Of a stretch of 59,404 nt of DNA, positions 26,846-37,449 are shown in pieces. The first letter of the stretch is position 1. Each line of letters starts with the position of its first letter. The DNA comes from Streptomyces thinghirensis. Its GTDB lineage: Bacteria > Actinomycetota > Actinomycetia > Streptomycetales > Streptomycetaceae. The notes beneath the pieces were generated by a model that had not been told where the DNA came from, ran no database searches, and saw nothing but the letters and a program-made list of their open reading frames with translations. The stretch spans positions 1-59,404 of the forward strand of contig JAKFGP010000049.1 of the NCBI GenBank assembly GCA_021502835.1. The letters are read 5' to 3'. The translations under genes were made by a program, and so were the position numbers.

Positions 26846-27219
26846 ATGGCCAACCTGGAGACCTCACTCAAGAATGCCTCAGCTCCATCGACGGAGCCAA
26901 AGCCGCCGCGCTGGTCGACTACACCAGCGGGATGGCCCTCGGCACGCTGGGCGGCACCAAGGACTTCAACCTGGAGGTCGCCGCCGCCGGCAACACCGAC
27001 GTGGTGCGGTCCAAGCTGCGCACCATGGAGCACCTCGGTCTCAAGGAGGAGATCGAGGACATCCTGATCACCCTGAACACCAGTACCACATGATCCGCCT
27101 GCTCAAGGGCCGGTGGCGGCAACGGGCTGTTCCTCTACCTGGTGCTCGACGCGAGCCGCGCCAACCTGGCGATGGCCCGCCACCAGCTGCGCCGGATCGA
27201 GACCGAGCTGGAGGTCTGA
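26846..27219 (+). CDS. Roadblock-like small protein (third of module)
   Basis: This protein of about 123 aa is of a Streptomyces Roadblock-like family. [20 protein letters not shown] then [20 protein letters not shown] give the beta-hairpin core, [20 protein letters not shown] is the long helix, [17 protein letters not shown] the next strand and [20 protein letters not shown] the final strand and helix. The ATG at 26846 has GGAAAGG upstream. Shifts lie near 26885, 27080 and 27115. It is followed by a long terminator hairpin, so it closes the module. Its similarity to the first protein (25056) points to an old duplication. Confidence 0.8.
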
Positions 27220-27240
27220 ACCGGCCGACCGCACAACCGG

Positions 27241-27280
27241 GCGCGGGCCCGGCGGGAGAAGCTCCCCGCCGGGCCCGCGC
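27241..27280. terminator. Perfect bidirectional terminator
   Basis: Exact 16-base arms at 27241-27256 and 27265-27280 (GCGCGGGCCCGGCGGG and its complement) flank an 8-base loop AGAAGCTC. It lies between the last Roadblock gene and the converging fprA gene. Confidence 0.88.
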
Positions 27281-27293
27281 CGGTCACCGAGGT

Positions 27294-28660
27294 TCAGGCG
27301 CCGCTCTCCCCGGAGCATGTCCTCGCGCTCGACGAGCTTCACGCGCTCACGGCCCTGCGGCTCGCCCAGCGCCTTCTCCGCGGCGTCGAGCCGGTACCAG
27401 CCGTCCCAGGTGGTGAAGCGGACGTTCCGCTCGGCGAGGAAGGCGTCCACGGCCTCCGGAGCGGGCGAGGCGGGCGTCTGCAGCCTGCCGTTCGCGAAGT
27501 CGTCCAGCAGGTTGGACACCGTCTCGTTGGCGTCGCCCTTGGTGTGCCCGATCAGACCGACCGGACCGCGCCGGATCCAGCCGGTGACGTGCGTCGACTG
27601 CAGGTGCTCGCCGGACTCCTGGATCACCCGGCCGCCCTTGTCCGGGACCGTGCCCGGAGTCGATGTCCCAGGGCAGCTTGGGCAGCTGGTCGGACAGGTA
27701 GCCGACGGCCCGGTAGACCGCCTGGACGTCCCAGTCCTTGAACTCGCCGGTGCCCTTGACGTTGCCGGTGCCGTCCAGCTCGGTGCGCTCGGTGCGCAGG
27801 CCGACGACCTTGCCGTCCTCGCCGAGGATCTCCGAGGGCGACTCGAAGAAGTGCAGGAACAGCTTGTGCGGCCGGTCGCCGACGTCGCGGATCGCCCAGT
27901 TCTCCAGGGTCTTGGCGACCATGTCGGCCTGCTTGTTGCCGCGCCGGGTGGCGATCGAGCCCTCGTCGTAGTCGATGTCCTCGGGGTCGACGATGACCTC
28001 GATGTTGGGGGAGTGGTCCAGCTCCCGCAGCTCCATCGGGCTGAACTTCGCCTGCGCCGGGCCGCGGCGGCCGAAGACGTGGACCTCCAGCGCCTTGTTG
28101 GCCTTCAGGCCCTCGTAGACGTTCGGCGGGATCTCGGTCGGCAGCAGCTCGTCCGCCGTCTTGGCGAGGACGCGCGCGATGTCCAGGGCGACGTTGCCGA
28201 CGCCGAGTACGGCGACCTTCTCCGCCTCCAGCGGCCAGGTGCGCGGGGAAGTCGGGGTGACCGTCGTACCAGGCGACGAAGTCGGCGGCCCCGTACGAGC
28301 CGTCGAGCTCGATGCCGGGGACGGAGAGCGCCCGGTCCGCCGGGCGCCGGTGGCGAAGATCACACCGTCGTAGAAGGCGCGCAGATCGTCCAGGTTGATG
28401 TCGGTCGGGTAGTCCACGTTGCCGAAGAGTCGGATCTGCGGCTTGTCGAGTACCTGGTGCAGGGCCGTGATGATGCCTTTGATCCGCGGGTGGTCGGGGG
28501 CGACGCCGTAACGGATCAGTCCGAACGGGGCGGGCATGCGCTCGAAGATGTCTATGGACACACCGGGGTCGGCGGCCACTTCGGACTTGAGCAGGGCGTC
28601 GGCGGCGTAGATGCCGGCCGGGCCCGATCCGACGATGGCTACCCGCAGAGGGCGGGGCAT
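27294..28660 (-). CDS. fprA: Ferredoxin/adrenodoxin-type NADP reductase (FprA family)
   Basis: This is a soluble flavoprotein that moves electrons between NADPH and ferredoxins, of the adrenodoxin-reductase-like class. The N-terminal FAD motif is RVAIVGSGPAGIYAADALL. The sequences DIFERMPAPFGLIRYGVAPD and HPRIKGIITALHQVLDKPQI are hallmarks. The NADP motif is VAVLGVGNVALDIARVLA. VHVFGRRGPAQAKFSPMELR is conserved, and GWIRRGPVGLIGHTKGDANE with TVSNLLDD lies near the C-terminus. The ATG at 28660 is the family start. About 455 aa is normal. Shifts lie near 28350, 28240, 27650 and 27310. A candidate iron box just upstream (28702-28727) suggests induction by iron limitation through the DmdR/IdeR repressor. 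It is monocistronic. Confidence 0.93.
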
Positions 28661-28701
28661 GTTCAGGTTCCCTTCGAGCGGTGATAGATCGACTCGTGGG
28701 G

Positions 28702-28727
28702 AAGCCTAAGCTAAGGCAAGCCTAAGT
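28702..28727 (-). promoter_or_regulatory. Candidate iron box (DmdR/IdeR-type) upstream of fprA
   Basis: On the minus strand the run TTAGGCTTGCCTTAGCTTA, followed by GGCTT, has the TTAGGnnnGCCTnAGnTTA-like half-sites of actinobacterial iron boxes and lies about 45-65 bases before the fprA start. It matches the remembered consensus at roughly two thirds of positions. It is made of two or three AAGCCTAAG-type repeats. Confidence 0.6.
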
Positions 28728-28753
28728 CGGTACGCGGGTCCGGTCTATGAGGG

Positions 28754-28770
28754 CATAAGGGCAGCTTATG
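28754..28770. promoter_or_regulatory. Palindrome CATAAG-N5-CTTATG in the fprA/MFS spacer
   Basis: The perfect 6-bp arms CATAAG (28754-28759) and CTTATG (28765-28770) lie in an AT-richer part of the divergent spacer, about 135 bases before the MFS gene. Its spacing suits a MarR- or TetR-like dimer. No matching regulator gene adjoins it. Confidence 0.4.
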
Positions 28771-28903
28771 GGTTTTCATGGCTTGGCTTTGTGGCCGGTT
28801 CTGCGCCCCGGTTCTGTGACCGGGTTTGGGCCCCCGGCCACGGGTGACGCAGGCGTGGGAAGCGGTCACCGCGTCCCACGTCCACCTCGCGAGGGGAGTC
28901 TGC

Positions 28904-30371
28904 GTGCACCGTCCGGACGACCACCCGGACCCGAACCGGTGGCGGGCCCTCTGGGTGACCCTGGTCGCCGGTTTCATGACCCTGCTGGACGTGACGATCG
29001 TCGCCGTCGCCCTGCCGTCCATGCAGCAGGGCCTGCACGCCTCCGCCGCGTCCGTGCAGTGGGTCGTGTCCGGCTACGCCCTCACGTTCGCCCTGACGCT
29101 GGTGACGGCGGGCCGGATCGGCGACGCGTTCGGCAGGCGCCGCGTCTTCCTCGCCGCGCTGGCCGCCTTCGTGCTCTGCAGCGCGGCCGCCGGGGCCGCA
29201 CCGGGTATCAAACTGCTGGTGGTCGCCCGGCTCGCCCAGGGAAGTCGCCGCGGGCTGCATCGCGCCGCAGAACTCGGCACTGATCCAGCAGATGTTCCGG
29301 GGCGCCGAACGCGGGCGCGCGTTCGGTCTGTTCGGTGCCACCGTGGGTGTCTCCAGCGCAGTGGGCCGGTCGTCGGCGGTCTGATCCTGGCACTGGCCGG
29401 CCCAGAGGGCTGGCGGTGGATCTTCTACGTCCAACGTGCCGGTCGGCGCTCTCGCCCTCCTGCTCGGCTTCCGTCTGCTGCCCCGGGCCGCCCCCGGCGG
29501 CCGGGGACATCTGGACCCGGTGGGCGTGCTGCTCCTCGGCACCGGAATCCTGGCCCTGATGCTGCCGCTCGTCCTCGCCGAGGGCGGCGGAGTGAGCGGG
29601 GGTGTGGTGGCTCTTCCGGCGGGGTGCTCGTCCTGTTCGCCTTCGCGCGGTGGGAGCGCCGCGTCGCCCCCGCGGCGGGCATCCACTGCTGGAACCCGGC
29701 CTCCTCACCGAGACCCCGCGGCTACGTCACGGGCGCGGGTCTGGCCGCCCTGCACTTCGTCGGGTTCAGCGGGGTGTGGCTCGTCTTCGCGCTCTTCTTC
29801 CAGAACGGGCTGGGCTTCTCACCCTCATGTCCGGCCTGGCGGTGACCCCGTTCGCCGTGGGCTCGGCCACCGGCGGCCGTGGCGGGGCGGCTGGTCGACC
29901 GGCTGGGCGGCTGCTGACCGTCTGGGGACTCGTCGCCGTCATGCTGGGACTCGGCACGACCGCGCTGGTGCTCTGGCTCGCGCCCTCCGACCGGGCCGCC
30001 TGGATCGCGGCCCCGGCGCTGCTGGTCGGCGGGCTCGGCAGTGGCTGCTGTGATCTCCCCGAACATCACGATGACGCTGCGGGACGTCCCGGTGCGGATG
30101 GCGGGCGCCGCCGGGGGCGCCCTGCAGACGGGACAGCGCCTCGGCGCGCCGTGGGCACCGCCGCGCTGCCGGGGGCTCTATTACCCTGACGCTGAACGCG
30201 ACCCACGACGACTACCACGAGGCCGTGGCCCTGTCGGTCGGCTCGGGGGTCGCCGCCATGCTGTGCGCGCTGACCGTCGCGGTCCTCGACTGGCGACGGG
30301 ACCGCTCCGAGAGCGCCGGACGCTGCCCGCCGGAGACGACCCACAGCCACACCCACGCGGGTCAGGGCTGA
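28904..30371 (+). CDS. MFS drug-exporter-like transporter, 14-helix (DHA2) type
   Basis: This is a cytoplasmic-membrane proton antiporter of the EmrB/QacA class, probably exporting small molecules. The first helix has ALWVTLVAGFMTLLDVTIVA then VALPSMQQGLH, the DHA2 motif with Asp in the membrane. Next are VQWVVSGYALTFALTLVTAG, GRIGDAFGRRRVFLAALAAF (the loop motif between helices 2 and 3), AFGLFGATVGVSSAVGPVVG, LILALAGPEGWRWIFYVNVP and later SGLAVTPFAVGSATGG. The GTG at 28904 follows GAGGGGAG and opens with HRPDDHPDPNRWRALW. Length about 490 aa is usual. Shifts lie near 29240, 29365, 29435, 29605, 29680, 29875, 29900, 30040 and 30150. Confidence 0.9.
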
Positions 30372-30409
30372 GACGCTCCCCGACGCGGCGGCGAACCGGC
30401 CCGGCACGC

Positions 30410-30561
30410 TCAGCGGCGCTTGCCGAACTTCCCCCCGGAGCATCTCCTGCGCCTGCGCACGGCGGCGGGGGTCCGAGGCGGCCCGGCGTACCCTGCTCCG
30501 TCGCCCGGCGGCCCTGCGAGCTGCGCGCGAAGCGCTTGATCCGGTCCAGCATTCCGGCCAT
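30410..30561 (-). CDS. Small basic conserved protein
   Basis: This is a short, Arg-rich protein of about 50 aa: AGMLDRIKRFARSSQGRRAT then EQGRRAASDPRRRAQAQEML and a terminal GKFGKRR, joined by one shift near 30490. Very similar small proteins (starting AGxLDRIKRFxRSPQGRR) are found in many Streptomyces genomes and have no known function. The ATG is at 30561 and the stop at 30410. It converges on the MFS gene and is divergent from the CsbD gene. Confidence 0.72.
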
Positions 30562-30718
30562 GACGTTCCTCCGAGTCGACGACGGACGTGCTTGTCCGTC
30601 CTCCTACCCCGCGACCCCGCGCTCACCCCGGCGGCCGTCGCCGGGTTTGACCCCGCCGTCACGGGCGACCCGCAGGGCGGGACATCGGAAGCGAACGAAC
30701 GCCGTGAGGTGAGCAGCC

Positions 30719-30889
30719 GTGGCCGGCAACCAGAGATCAAGGCCAGATGGAACAGGCCAAGGGAAAGGCCTAGGAAGCGGCCGGCCGGGCCGTCGGCAAC
30801 GAACGGATGACGGCCGAGGGCCGCGCCGAGCAGTCCAAGGGCGACGCCCGGCAGGCCAAGGAGAAGGGCAGGACACGTTCCGGCACTGA
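30719..30889 (+). CDS. CsbD-family stress protein
   Basis: This is a small hydrophilic protein of about 56 aa of the CsbD family, commonly induced by general stress. Family blocks are EQAKGKA and EAAGRAVGNERMTAEGRAEQ, then SKGDARQAKEK and DTFRH at the end. It starts at the GTG at 30719 (AGNQ then, after a shift, the conserved segment). The codon at 30771-30773 reads TAG where the family has a lysine AAG; given the error rate of the read, this is probably a miscall. The function is unknown; the protein may be intrinsically flexible. Confidence 0.78.
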   Translation: MAGNQRSRPDGTGQGKGLGSGRPGRRQRTDDGRGPRRAVQGRRPAGQGEGQDTFRH

Positions 30890-31012
30890 CACCGGAACCG
30901 GCACTGGGCACTGCCACCGGAACCGATGGCGGCACACGGCCGCGGAACCCGGCACCCGCCCGGTTCCGCGGCCCGCGCCGTGCCGGTGGGGCCGCTCGCG
31001 GGGGTGTGGCGG

Positions 31013-31860
31013 TCAGCCGATGTGGTAGGCGTCCCCGTACACGTGCCAGTCCAGCGGCGGGTCGAGGTCCAGGTTGCCCTCGCGCAGGAAGACGCGCTGT
31101 GCCGTGTCGACCCGGCCGGTAGTCAGCTGTGCGCCTCCTCCTGCTTCATGGCCTACACCCGCGCGTCGAGGAAGGCGTGCAGGTACGCCACCTCGCCGCC
31201 GCCCCGCGCCGGCGGCCGGGCCCGGCCGAGGGCCCGTGCCCGGATACTGCCGAAGCTCGCGGAGTCGCCGCCGTCGCCGTGCATGACGATCAGCGTCGTA
31301 GTACGCGAACTGCCCGAGCGTCCGCAGCCCGTCCGCCTTCGCCCGCCGTACGGCCGGACCGGAAGTAGACGCGGTCGCGCTCGTGGTCCCTGTGCCCGGC
31401 GGAACTCCGGGTCACCGGCCGCCCGGCGCCAGTCGCCGGGGAAGCCGGGGTCGAGCCCCTCGTGCGAGTCGGAGCCGTCGACCTCGCGCAGCGCCGGCAG
31501 ATAGAGCGCGAGCACGGTGCCGGGGCCGCGGTCGGTGTAGTGCTCCACCAGGTCGAGCATGTCGCCGGTGCCTGAGCAGAAGCCGATGATGCCGGCGGTG
31601 TAGCCGCGGCCGTCACCGATGTTCCTCGATGTACTCGTACTGCGCCTTCCAGTCGAGCGAGGAGTTCTCCGCGCTCGACACCAGCCGCATGGCGATGTCC
31701 TTCCTCGCCGGGTCGTCGAGCCCCGCCGCGCGCTCGGTCGCCGCCGCGGCGGGCGACGGGGTGATGAGGGGACTGCCGCCAGGGACGCACATGCCATGGC
31801 GAGCACGGTACGGCGCGAGGTGCCTGCCGGGTGGGCCGGGTCGGGATACGGGTGCCTCAC
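31013..31860 (-). CDS. csn: Chitosanase, glycoside hydrolase family 46 (secreted)
   Basis: This is a secreted endo-chitosanase that cleaves beta-1,4 links in partly deacetylated chitosan. The N-terminus has a twin-arginine type signal, TSRRTVLAMACASLAAV, with an Ala-rich cleavage area. The GH46 catalytic region is VSSAENSSLDWKAQYEYIED then IGDGRGYTAGIIGFCSGTGD, carrying the acid Glu (SAENS) and the base Asp (IGDGRG). Later blocks are LALYLPALREVDGSDSHEGL, GQFAYYDTLIVMHGDGGDS and DPPLDWHVYGDAYHIG at the end. The GTG start is at 31860. About 280 aa is standard. Shifts lie near 31760, 31715, 31620, 31355, 31300 and 31120. It follows the SpoIIE-type gene by about 40 bases. Confidence 0.93.
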
Positions 31861-31900
31861 GGAATCTCCAGGTACGGACCGAGGGGGGAGCCCGAGCCCG

Positions 31901-34536
31901 TCAGGACACCCCGGTTGCTCCGCCCAGATGACCTTGCCCCCCGGCGTATAGCGGGTGCCCCAGCGCTCCGCCAGCTGCGCGACGAGGAACAGCCCGCGCC
32001 CGCCCCTCGTCCGTCATGGCCGCGTAGCGCAGATGGGGCGAGGTGCTGCTGCTGTCGAAGACCTCGCAGATCAGGCTGCGGTCGCGCAGCACCCGGACAT
32101 GGACGGTCTCGCCGCCGTAGCGGATCGCGTTGGTGACCAGCTCGCTCAGGATCAGCCCGTCGTGAACGTCAGCTCGTCCAGCCCCCACTCGGCCAGCCGC
32201 CGGGTGACCTGGGCGCGTACCTCGCCGACCGCGGCCGGGTCGTTCGGCACCTGCCACTCGGCGACCCGGTCCGGACCGAGCGCGCGGGTGCGGGCGACGA
32301 GCAGGGCGATGTCGTCGCCCGGCCGTTCCGGAAGCCGGGCGTCCAGGACGGTCCGGCAGGTCTCCTCGGGCGACTCGCCGGCCGTCTCCAGCGCCTGGCG
32401 CAACTGTTCGAGGCCGACGTCGATGTCGTGCTCCCGGTCCTCGATGAGCTCGTCGGTGTAGCAGGACCAGCCGGCTGCCCTCCGCCAGGCGCAGCTCGGT
32501 CGTCTCGAACGGAAGGCCGCCCAGGCCCAGCGGGGGGCCGGCGGGCACCTCCGGGAACTCCACAGCCCCGTCCGGCCCGATCAGCGCGGGCGGCGGGTGG
32601 CCCGCCCGCGCGATCACGCAGGTGCTGGAGACCGGGTCGTAGATAGCGTAGAGGCAGGTCGCGCCGGTGACCGGGGCGGTGCCGTCGTCGGCCGCCTCGT
32701 CCTGGTCGATGCGGCCGGACCAGCTCGTCCAGCAGACCGAGCAGCTCGTCGGGCGGCAGGTCGAGGGCGGTGAAGTTGTGCACCGCCGTCCGCAGCCGCC
32801 CCCATGGTGGCCGCCCCGGCGTGCAGCCCGTGACCGACGATGTCGCCGACCACGAGCGCCACCCGGGCCCCCGACAGCGGCAGCACGTCGAACCAGTCCC
32901 CGCCGACCCCGGCCTGCGCGGGCAGGTACCGGTAGGCGATGTCCAGGGCGTTCTGCTCGGGCATCCTGCGGGGCAGCAGACTGCGCTGGAGGGTCACCGC
33001 CATGCTGTGCTCGCGGGTGTAGCGGCGCGCGTTGTCGATGGAGACCGCGGCGCGCGCGACCAGCTCCTCGGCGAGCGTCATCTCGTCCTCGTCGAACGGC
33101 TCGGGTTTCTCCGACCGCCAGAAGCTGACCACCCCGAGCACCAGGGTGCCCGAGCGCAGCGGCACGGTGATCAGCGAGTGGACGCCGTACTCCACCACCT
33201 GCGCCGAACGTTCGAGGTCCTGCGCCTGCCAGCCCCGGGCCTCGCGGAGGCGGGGCGCCAGTACGGGCCGGCCGGTCTGCAGGGAGCGACCCTGCGGGGA
33301 GGAGGTTACGAACGGATCTGCCGGCCCACCGGGTAGAGCGGGACCTCCTCGCGGATACCGCTGAGCGCGGCGCGGCGCAGCGGGTCACGCCTCCCGGCTG
33401 GCCGCCGGCCAGCACGGTGTCGAACAGGTCCACGCTGACGTAGTCCGCGAACCGGGCACGGCCAGCTCCGCCAGTTCCTCGGCGGTACGGGCGACGTCCA
33501 GGCTGGTGCCGATGCCCACGCCGGCGGCGTACAGGATGTCCAGGCGTTCCCGGGCGGTCTCGGCCCGGCCGGACAGGGCCCGCAGCTCCGTGGAGTCGCG
33601 GAGCGTGGCGACGCTGCCGGCCGGGCCGCCCCGTACGTCCGTGGGCCGCTGGTTGACCGCCAGCAACCGGTCCTTGACCAGGTGCACCTCGTCGGTGGCG
33701 ACCCGCCCGGAGGCCAGCAGCTCCGCCGTGTCGTCCGGCAGCCCGAGGCCGAGGACGCGTGCCGTCCCTCCGCGTCGTCGGGGAGGTCGAGCAGGCGCTG
33801 TGCCTCGTCGTTGGCGAGCAGCAGCCCGCCCTCCCCGCCGACGATGAGCACGCCCTCCCGGACGCTGTGCAGAACCGCGTCGTGGTGTTCGTACATCCGG
33901 GTCATCTCGTGTGGTCCCAGGCCGTGCGTCTGCCGCAGCAGCCGCCTGCTGACGAGCGCCGTGCCCGCCGTCGCCAGGGCCAGTCCGACGCCCGCCACGA
34001 TCAGCACCAGCGGCAGCTGCCGTTCGGCGGCGCCACCCACGTTCTCCGTGGTGATGCCGGCCGAGACCAGGCCCACGACGGTCCCGTCGGGCGCCTCGAC
34101 GGGCACGACGGCCTGGACCAGCGGGCCGATGGTCCCTCGATCTCCTCGGTCACCGTCTCCCCGGCCAGCGCGGGGGCGATGTTCCCCACGAACTCCTTGC
34201 CGATGCGGTCGGGTCTGGGATGGGTGTAGCGGATGCCGTCGGTGTTCATGACGACGATGAAGTCCACAGCCCGTGGCCCTGCGAGCCGCCTCGGCCCGGG
34301 GCTGGAGCACCGCCGTGGGTCGGGACTGCGCAGCGCCTCGCGGATGCCGGGGGAGTTGGCGAACGTCGCGGCCACGGCGACGGACGGCCGGTGGCCCCGA
34401 CCGTGCTGTCGTGGCGTACCTGGAGCACCAGCGCGACGGCCGCGGCCACCACGAGCAGCAGCACGATGACCACGTTCATGGCGAAGACCTGGCCGGCGAC
34501 ACTGCGTCCGGACATGGCCGAGCGAGTGCCGCGCAC
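31901..34536 (-). CDS. Membrane sensor SpoIIE-type phosphatase with kinase-like ATPase domain
   Basis: This is a multi-domain signalling protein of about 870 aa. The N-terminus has a membrane helix (AMNVVIVLLLVVAAAVALVL) and an extracellular single-Cache sensor with VDFIVVMNTDGIRYTHPRPD, IGKEFVGNIAPALAGETVTE and GLVSAGITTENV. A second helix (LPLVLIVAGVGLALATAGTA), a PAS domain (HSVREGVLIVGGEGGLLLAN) and a GAF domain (HSLITVPLRSGTLVLGVVSF) follow. The PP2C/SpoIIE domain has GVGGDWFDVLPLSGARVALV, VGDIVGHGLHAGAATM and ERPGDDIALLVART. The C-terminal HATPase has LILSELVTNAIRYGG and GRGLFLVAQLAERWGTRYTP. It is likely to control a STAS/anti-sigma pair. The start may be 34536 or 34515. Confidence 0.88.
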
Positions 34537-34642
34537 GCCGCCGCCGTCCCGCGTCCGCCCCCGCCGTGACCGGTCCGCGTCTCGCCGGTACCGGGCGAGC
34601 GGCCGCTGGGACGACGGGGTGACCGCTCTCCCGATCGACCCA

Positions 34643-37293
34643 TCAGTCGGACCATGTGCCCATGTCTACACTGCCGGGCCCGAGGAGGCGAGGGCACCCC
34701 TGGTGGAGGAGTGGCCCGCCGGGGCCCGGTCCCGGCGCGGTCCTCACCGCGGCCCCGCGCCGGTGGCGGCGCGTGGCGAGCAGCAGGGCGATGTCGTCGG
34801 GGCGGTCGTGGCGTGGCGGGCGGGTGACGACGATCCGTCGGCGACGCCCGCCAGCGAACTGGCTGCCCGGCCGTGCGGCGGGCCGCACCGGACCTGGCCA
34901 GGGCCAGCCGCAGGGCGGTGATGCCGTCGTCGATGTCGGTGCCGGGCCGCTCCACCAGCCCGTCCGTGTAGAGGGCGAGGACGGCACCGGCTCGACGTGG
35001 AACTCCGTCAGCGGGTACGGCGCGCCGGGTACACGCCGAGCACCACCCCGCCGGGCAGGTCCAGTGCCTCGGTGCGTCCGTCCGGGTGGCGAAGGAGCGG
35101 CGGCGGGTGTCCCGCGCGGGCCGCGCACGCCCGTCCGGTGGCCGGGTCGAGCCGGATGTAGCAGCAGCTCGCGAACAGACCCGGGTCGAGATCGGTCAGC
35201 AGGTGGTTGACGCCGCTCAGCACCTCGTCGAGGCGGACGGTCGCCGAGGGCGAAGGCGCGTACGGCGCTGCGCAGTTGCCCCATCGTGGCCGCCGCCTGC
35301 ACGCCGTGCCCCTGCACGTCGCCGATGACCAGGGCCATGCCGTCCCCCGAGGCGATGACGTCGTACCAGTCGCCGCCCACGTCCATGCCCTGGGTCCCCG
35401 GCAGATAGCGCCCCGCCGTCTCCAGCAGGGGGTGCGCGGGCAGCCGGCGCGGCAGCAGGCCCGCTGGAGTCCGCGGGCGAGCGCGGTCTCGGTCTCGTAG
35501 CGCCGCGCCTTCTCCATGGCGTGGGCGATCACGCCGGCGAGGGCGGTGAGGACCGCGCGTTCCTCGGTGCCGAAGCCGCGGGCACGGTCGAAGCCGAGGA
35601 TGCAGGAGCCGACCGGCGCCCGGAGGCGATCAGCGGCAGGAAGGCGCGGCGCCCTCCGTGGCGTCCAGCGGATGTTCCGGGTACGCGGCGGCTAGCGCCT
35701 GCATCGAGTCGAAGAAGAGCGGTCGGCCGCTGGTCAGCGTCTCGACCCCGGGCAGCCGGGCATCCAGGGCTACCCTCGAAGGGCGCGAGGAAGCCTGCGG
35801 GAAGCCGGTCTCCCACGCCAGGTACAGATGCCGGTCCTGGAGCAGGTAGATGGCGAGCCGGCGGCGCCGAACGCCGGCAGCAGTTCGCGCACGACCACGG
35901 CGGACACCTGGCGGGCGGTGACCGCCTCGGTGAGGGCCATGGCCAGGAGGATGGGGCGGTACACGGGTGCTGCGTCGTGGCGACGAGGGCCGGGCCCGGG
36001 TCGCCGGTGCCGGACGCCGTCCCCGCTGCGCCGTGCTCCGGGCGTGAGGCCGGCGGACGCGTCCGCCACCCGGTTGGCGGGGCGGAGCGTGCCCGTCAGG
36101 AGGTCCGGCCCGGGGTCTGCGGAGACGGCGAGCCAGTCCCCCCTCGTAGGGCTGCGGCGTGGTCCGCAGGCTGCCGTCGGGCGGGCGCCGGACATGGAAG
36201 TGGACCGGCTCGGGGGACAGCAGCGCACCGCGGAGATGATCCTCGTAGGCCGCCTGGTCCAGCCAGGGCACGGCCTCCCACGGAGTGGCCGAGCAGCCGC
36301 GCCCGTGGCTGCCCCAGCAGCCGCGGCGGCGCGCGGATTCGCGTAGACGATCGTGCCCAGCCGGTCCACGCAGAACACACCGTCCGGAAGCAGGTCGGCG
36401 CGGCGTCCGCCACGGCACCGGCGGACGTGTCGCGTACGACGCCGCGCACCGGGCCGTCGACGAGCGGCGCGGCCTGCGGTCTCCACAGCTCCACCAGGAG
36501 CAGCCCACCGTCGGCGGCACGCACGTACAGGGGCAGCGGAGGAGGCCGGCCGGCGGCCGTCTGCCGCAGCGCCAGCGGCGATCCGGTGCCCCTCGTCGGG
36601 CGCCAGGGCGGCGGTGAGTGTGCCGAGCGAGGCGCCGACGGGTCCGCCGGTGGCCGCGCCACGCCGAGCAGGGCGCACAGCGGCTCGTCGACGGTGACGG
36701 CACCGGTGCCCGGGTCCCAGGCGAAACTCCCGGTGCGCGGCGCGTGCCGTCCGGTCGGGGGCGGCCGGAGAGCACAGCGGCCCGCTGTCCCACGCGACCG
36801 GCGGGGCGTTCCGGTCCTCGTCCAGCCGGTCCAGGGCCGAGCCGAGTTCCCGCGCCAGCCGCTCCATCCGGTCGAGAGGCCGTCCAGCGCCTCGGCGGTG
36901 TCGGAGGCGGAGGGCGCAGGACGGTCAGGACCCCGTACGTGCGCGCCGCGCCGGCGGACGGGCACGTACAGGGATCCGAACGGGAAGGGCAGGCCTGCCG
37001 CGAACTGCGGGTACCGGCGCATCGTCTCCGTCGCGTTGGGAAGCACCACCCGGACGCCCAGCCGGTAGGCGTCGGCGACCGGGAAGGGCTGTCGGCGTGC
37101 AGCCGCCACCAGGGCCGGCGTGGCCCGGGCAGTCCGGCGAGGACGGCCAGTCGCAGCAGGCCGGGGTGCGGGAGCGCAGGTAGACCCCGCCCGCATGGCC
37201 GCCGGACGCGCCGATGGCCTGGGCGCAGGCGTCGATCAGCAGCGCCGTCAGCCGCCCGGGCATGCGGTCTGCGTCCTCGGCGCCTGCACTCAT
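34643..37293 (-). CDS. Cytoplasmic GAF/PAS SpoIIE-type phosphatase
   Basis: This is a second large regulatory phosphatase of about 880 aa without membrane helices. The N-terminus ALLIDACAQAIGASGGHAGG begins a GAF-like domain (ALVAAARRQPFPVADAYRLG, LPFPFGSLYVPVRR). A PAS-like region follows (ELGSALDRLDED, TGSFAWDPGTGAVTVDEPLC and FCVDRLGTIVYANPRAAAAA). Next is another GAF region (LGFDRARGFGTEERAVLTAL). The catalytic PP2C/SpoIIE part has DVGGDWYDVIASGDGMALVI, GDVQGHGVQAAATMGQLRSA, ARAGHPPPLLRHPDGRTEAL and RPDDIALLLATRR near the end. The start is the ATG at 37293. It is heavily broken by shifts and its end is approximate. It sits directly upstream of the first phosphatase on the same strand. Confidence 0.82.
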
Positions 37294-37449
37294 CGGCCCC
37301 ACCGTCCGTGCGCCGTCACGCGGCGACACAGCAAGAATGCGCCACGACACCCGGATCGCGCACCCGGTCAGGCCGCACGGGTGACCGCGACGGGCGTTGA
37401 CCCCGCGGACCGGAGTCCGTAACCCTCCGCGACATTCGGAAATCCTTCC

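Noticed and set aside
28741..28860. A riboswitch or structured RNA before the MFS gene
   Set aside because: Only a short palindrome and a repeated CCGGTTCTG are visible; no known riboswitch consensus could be recognised.
31013..31860. Chitosanase as part of the SpoIIE-phosphatase operon with shared function
   Set aside because: They are close and co-directional, but the short gap alone does not show a functional link; no shared motif was found.
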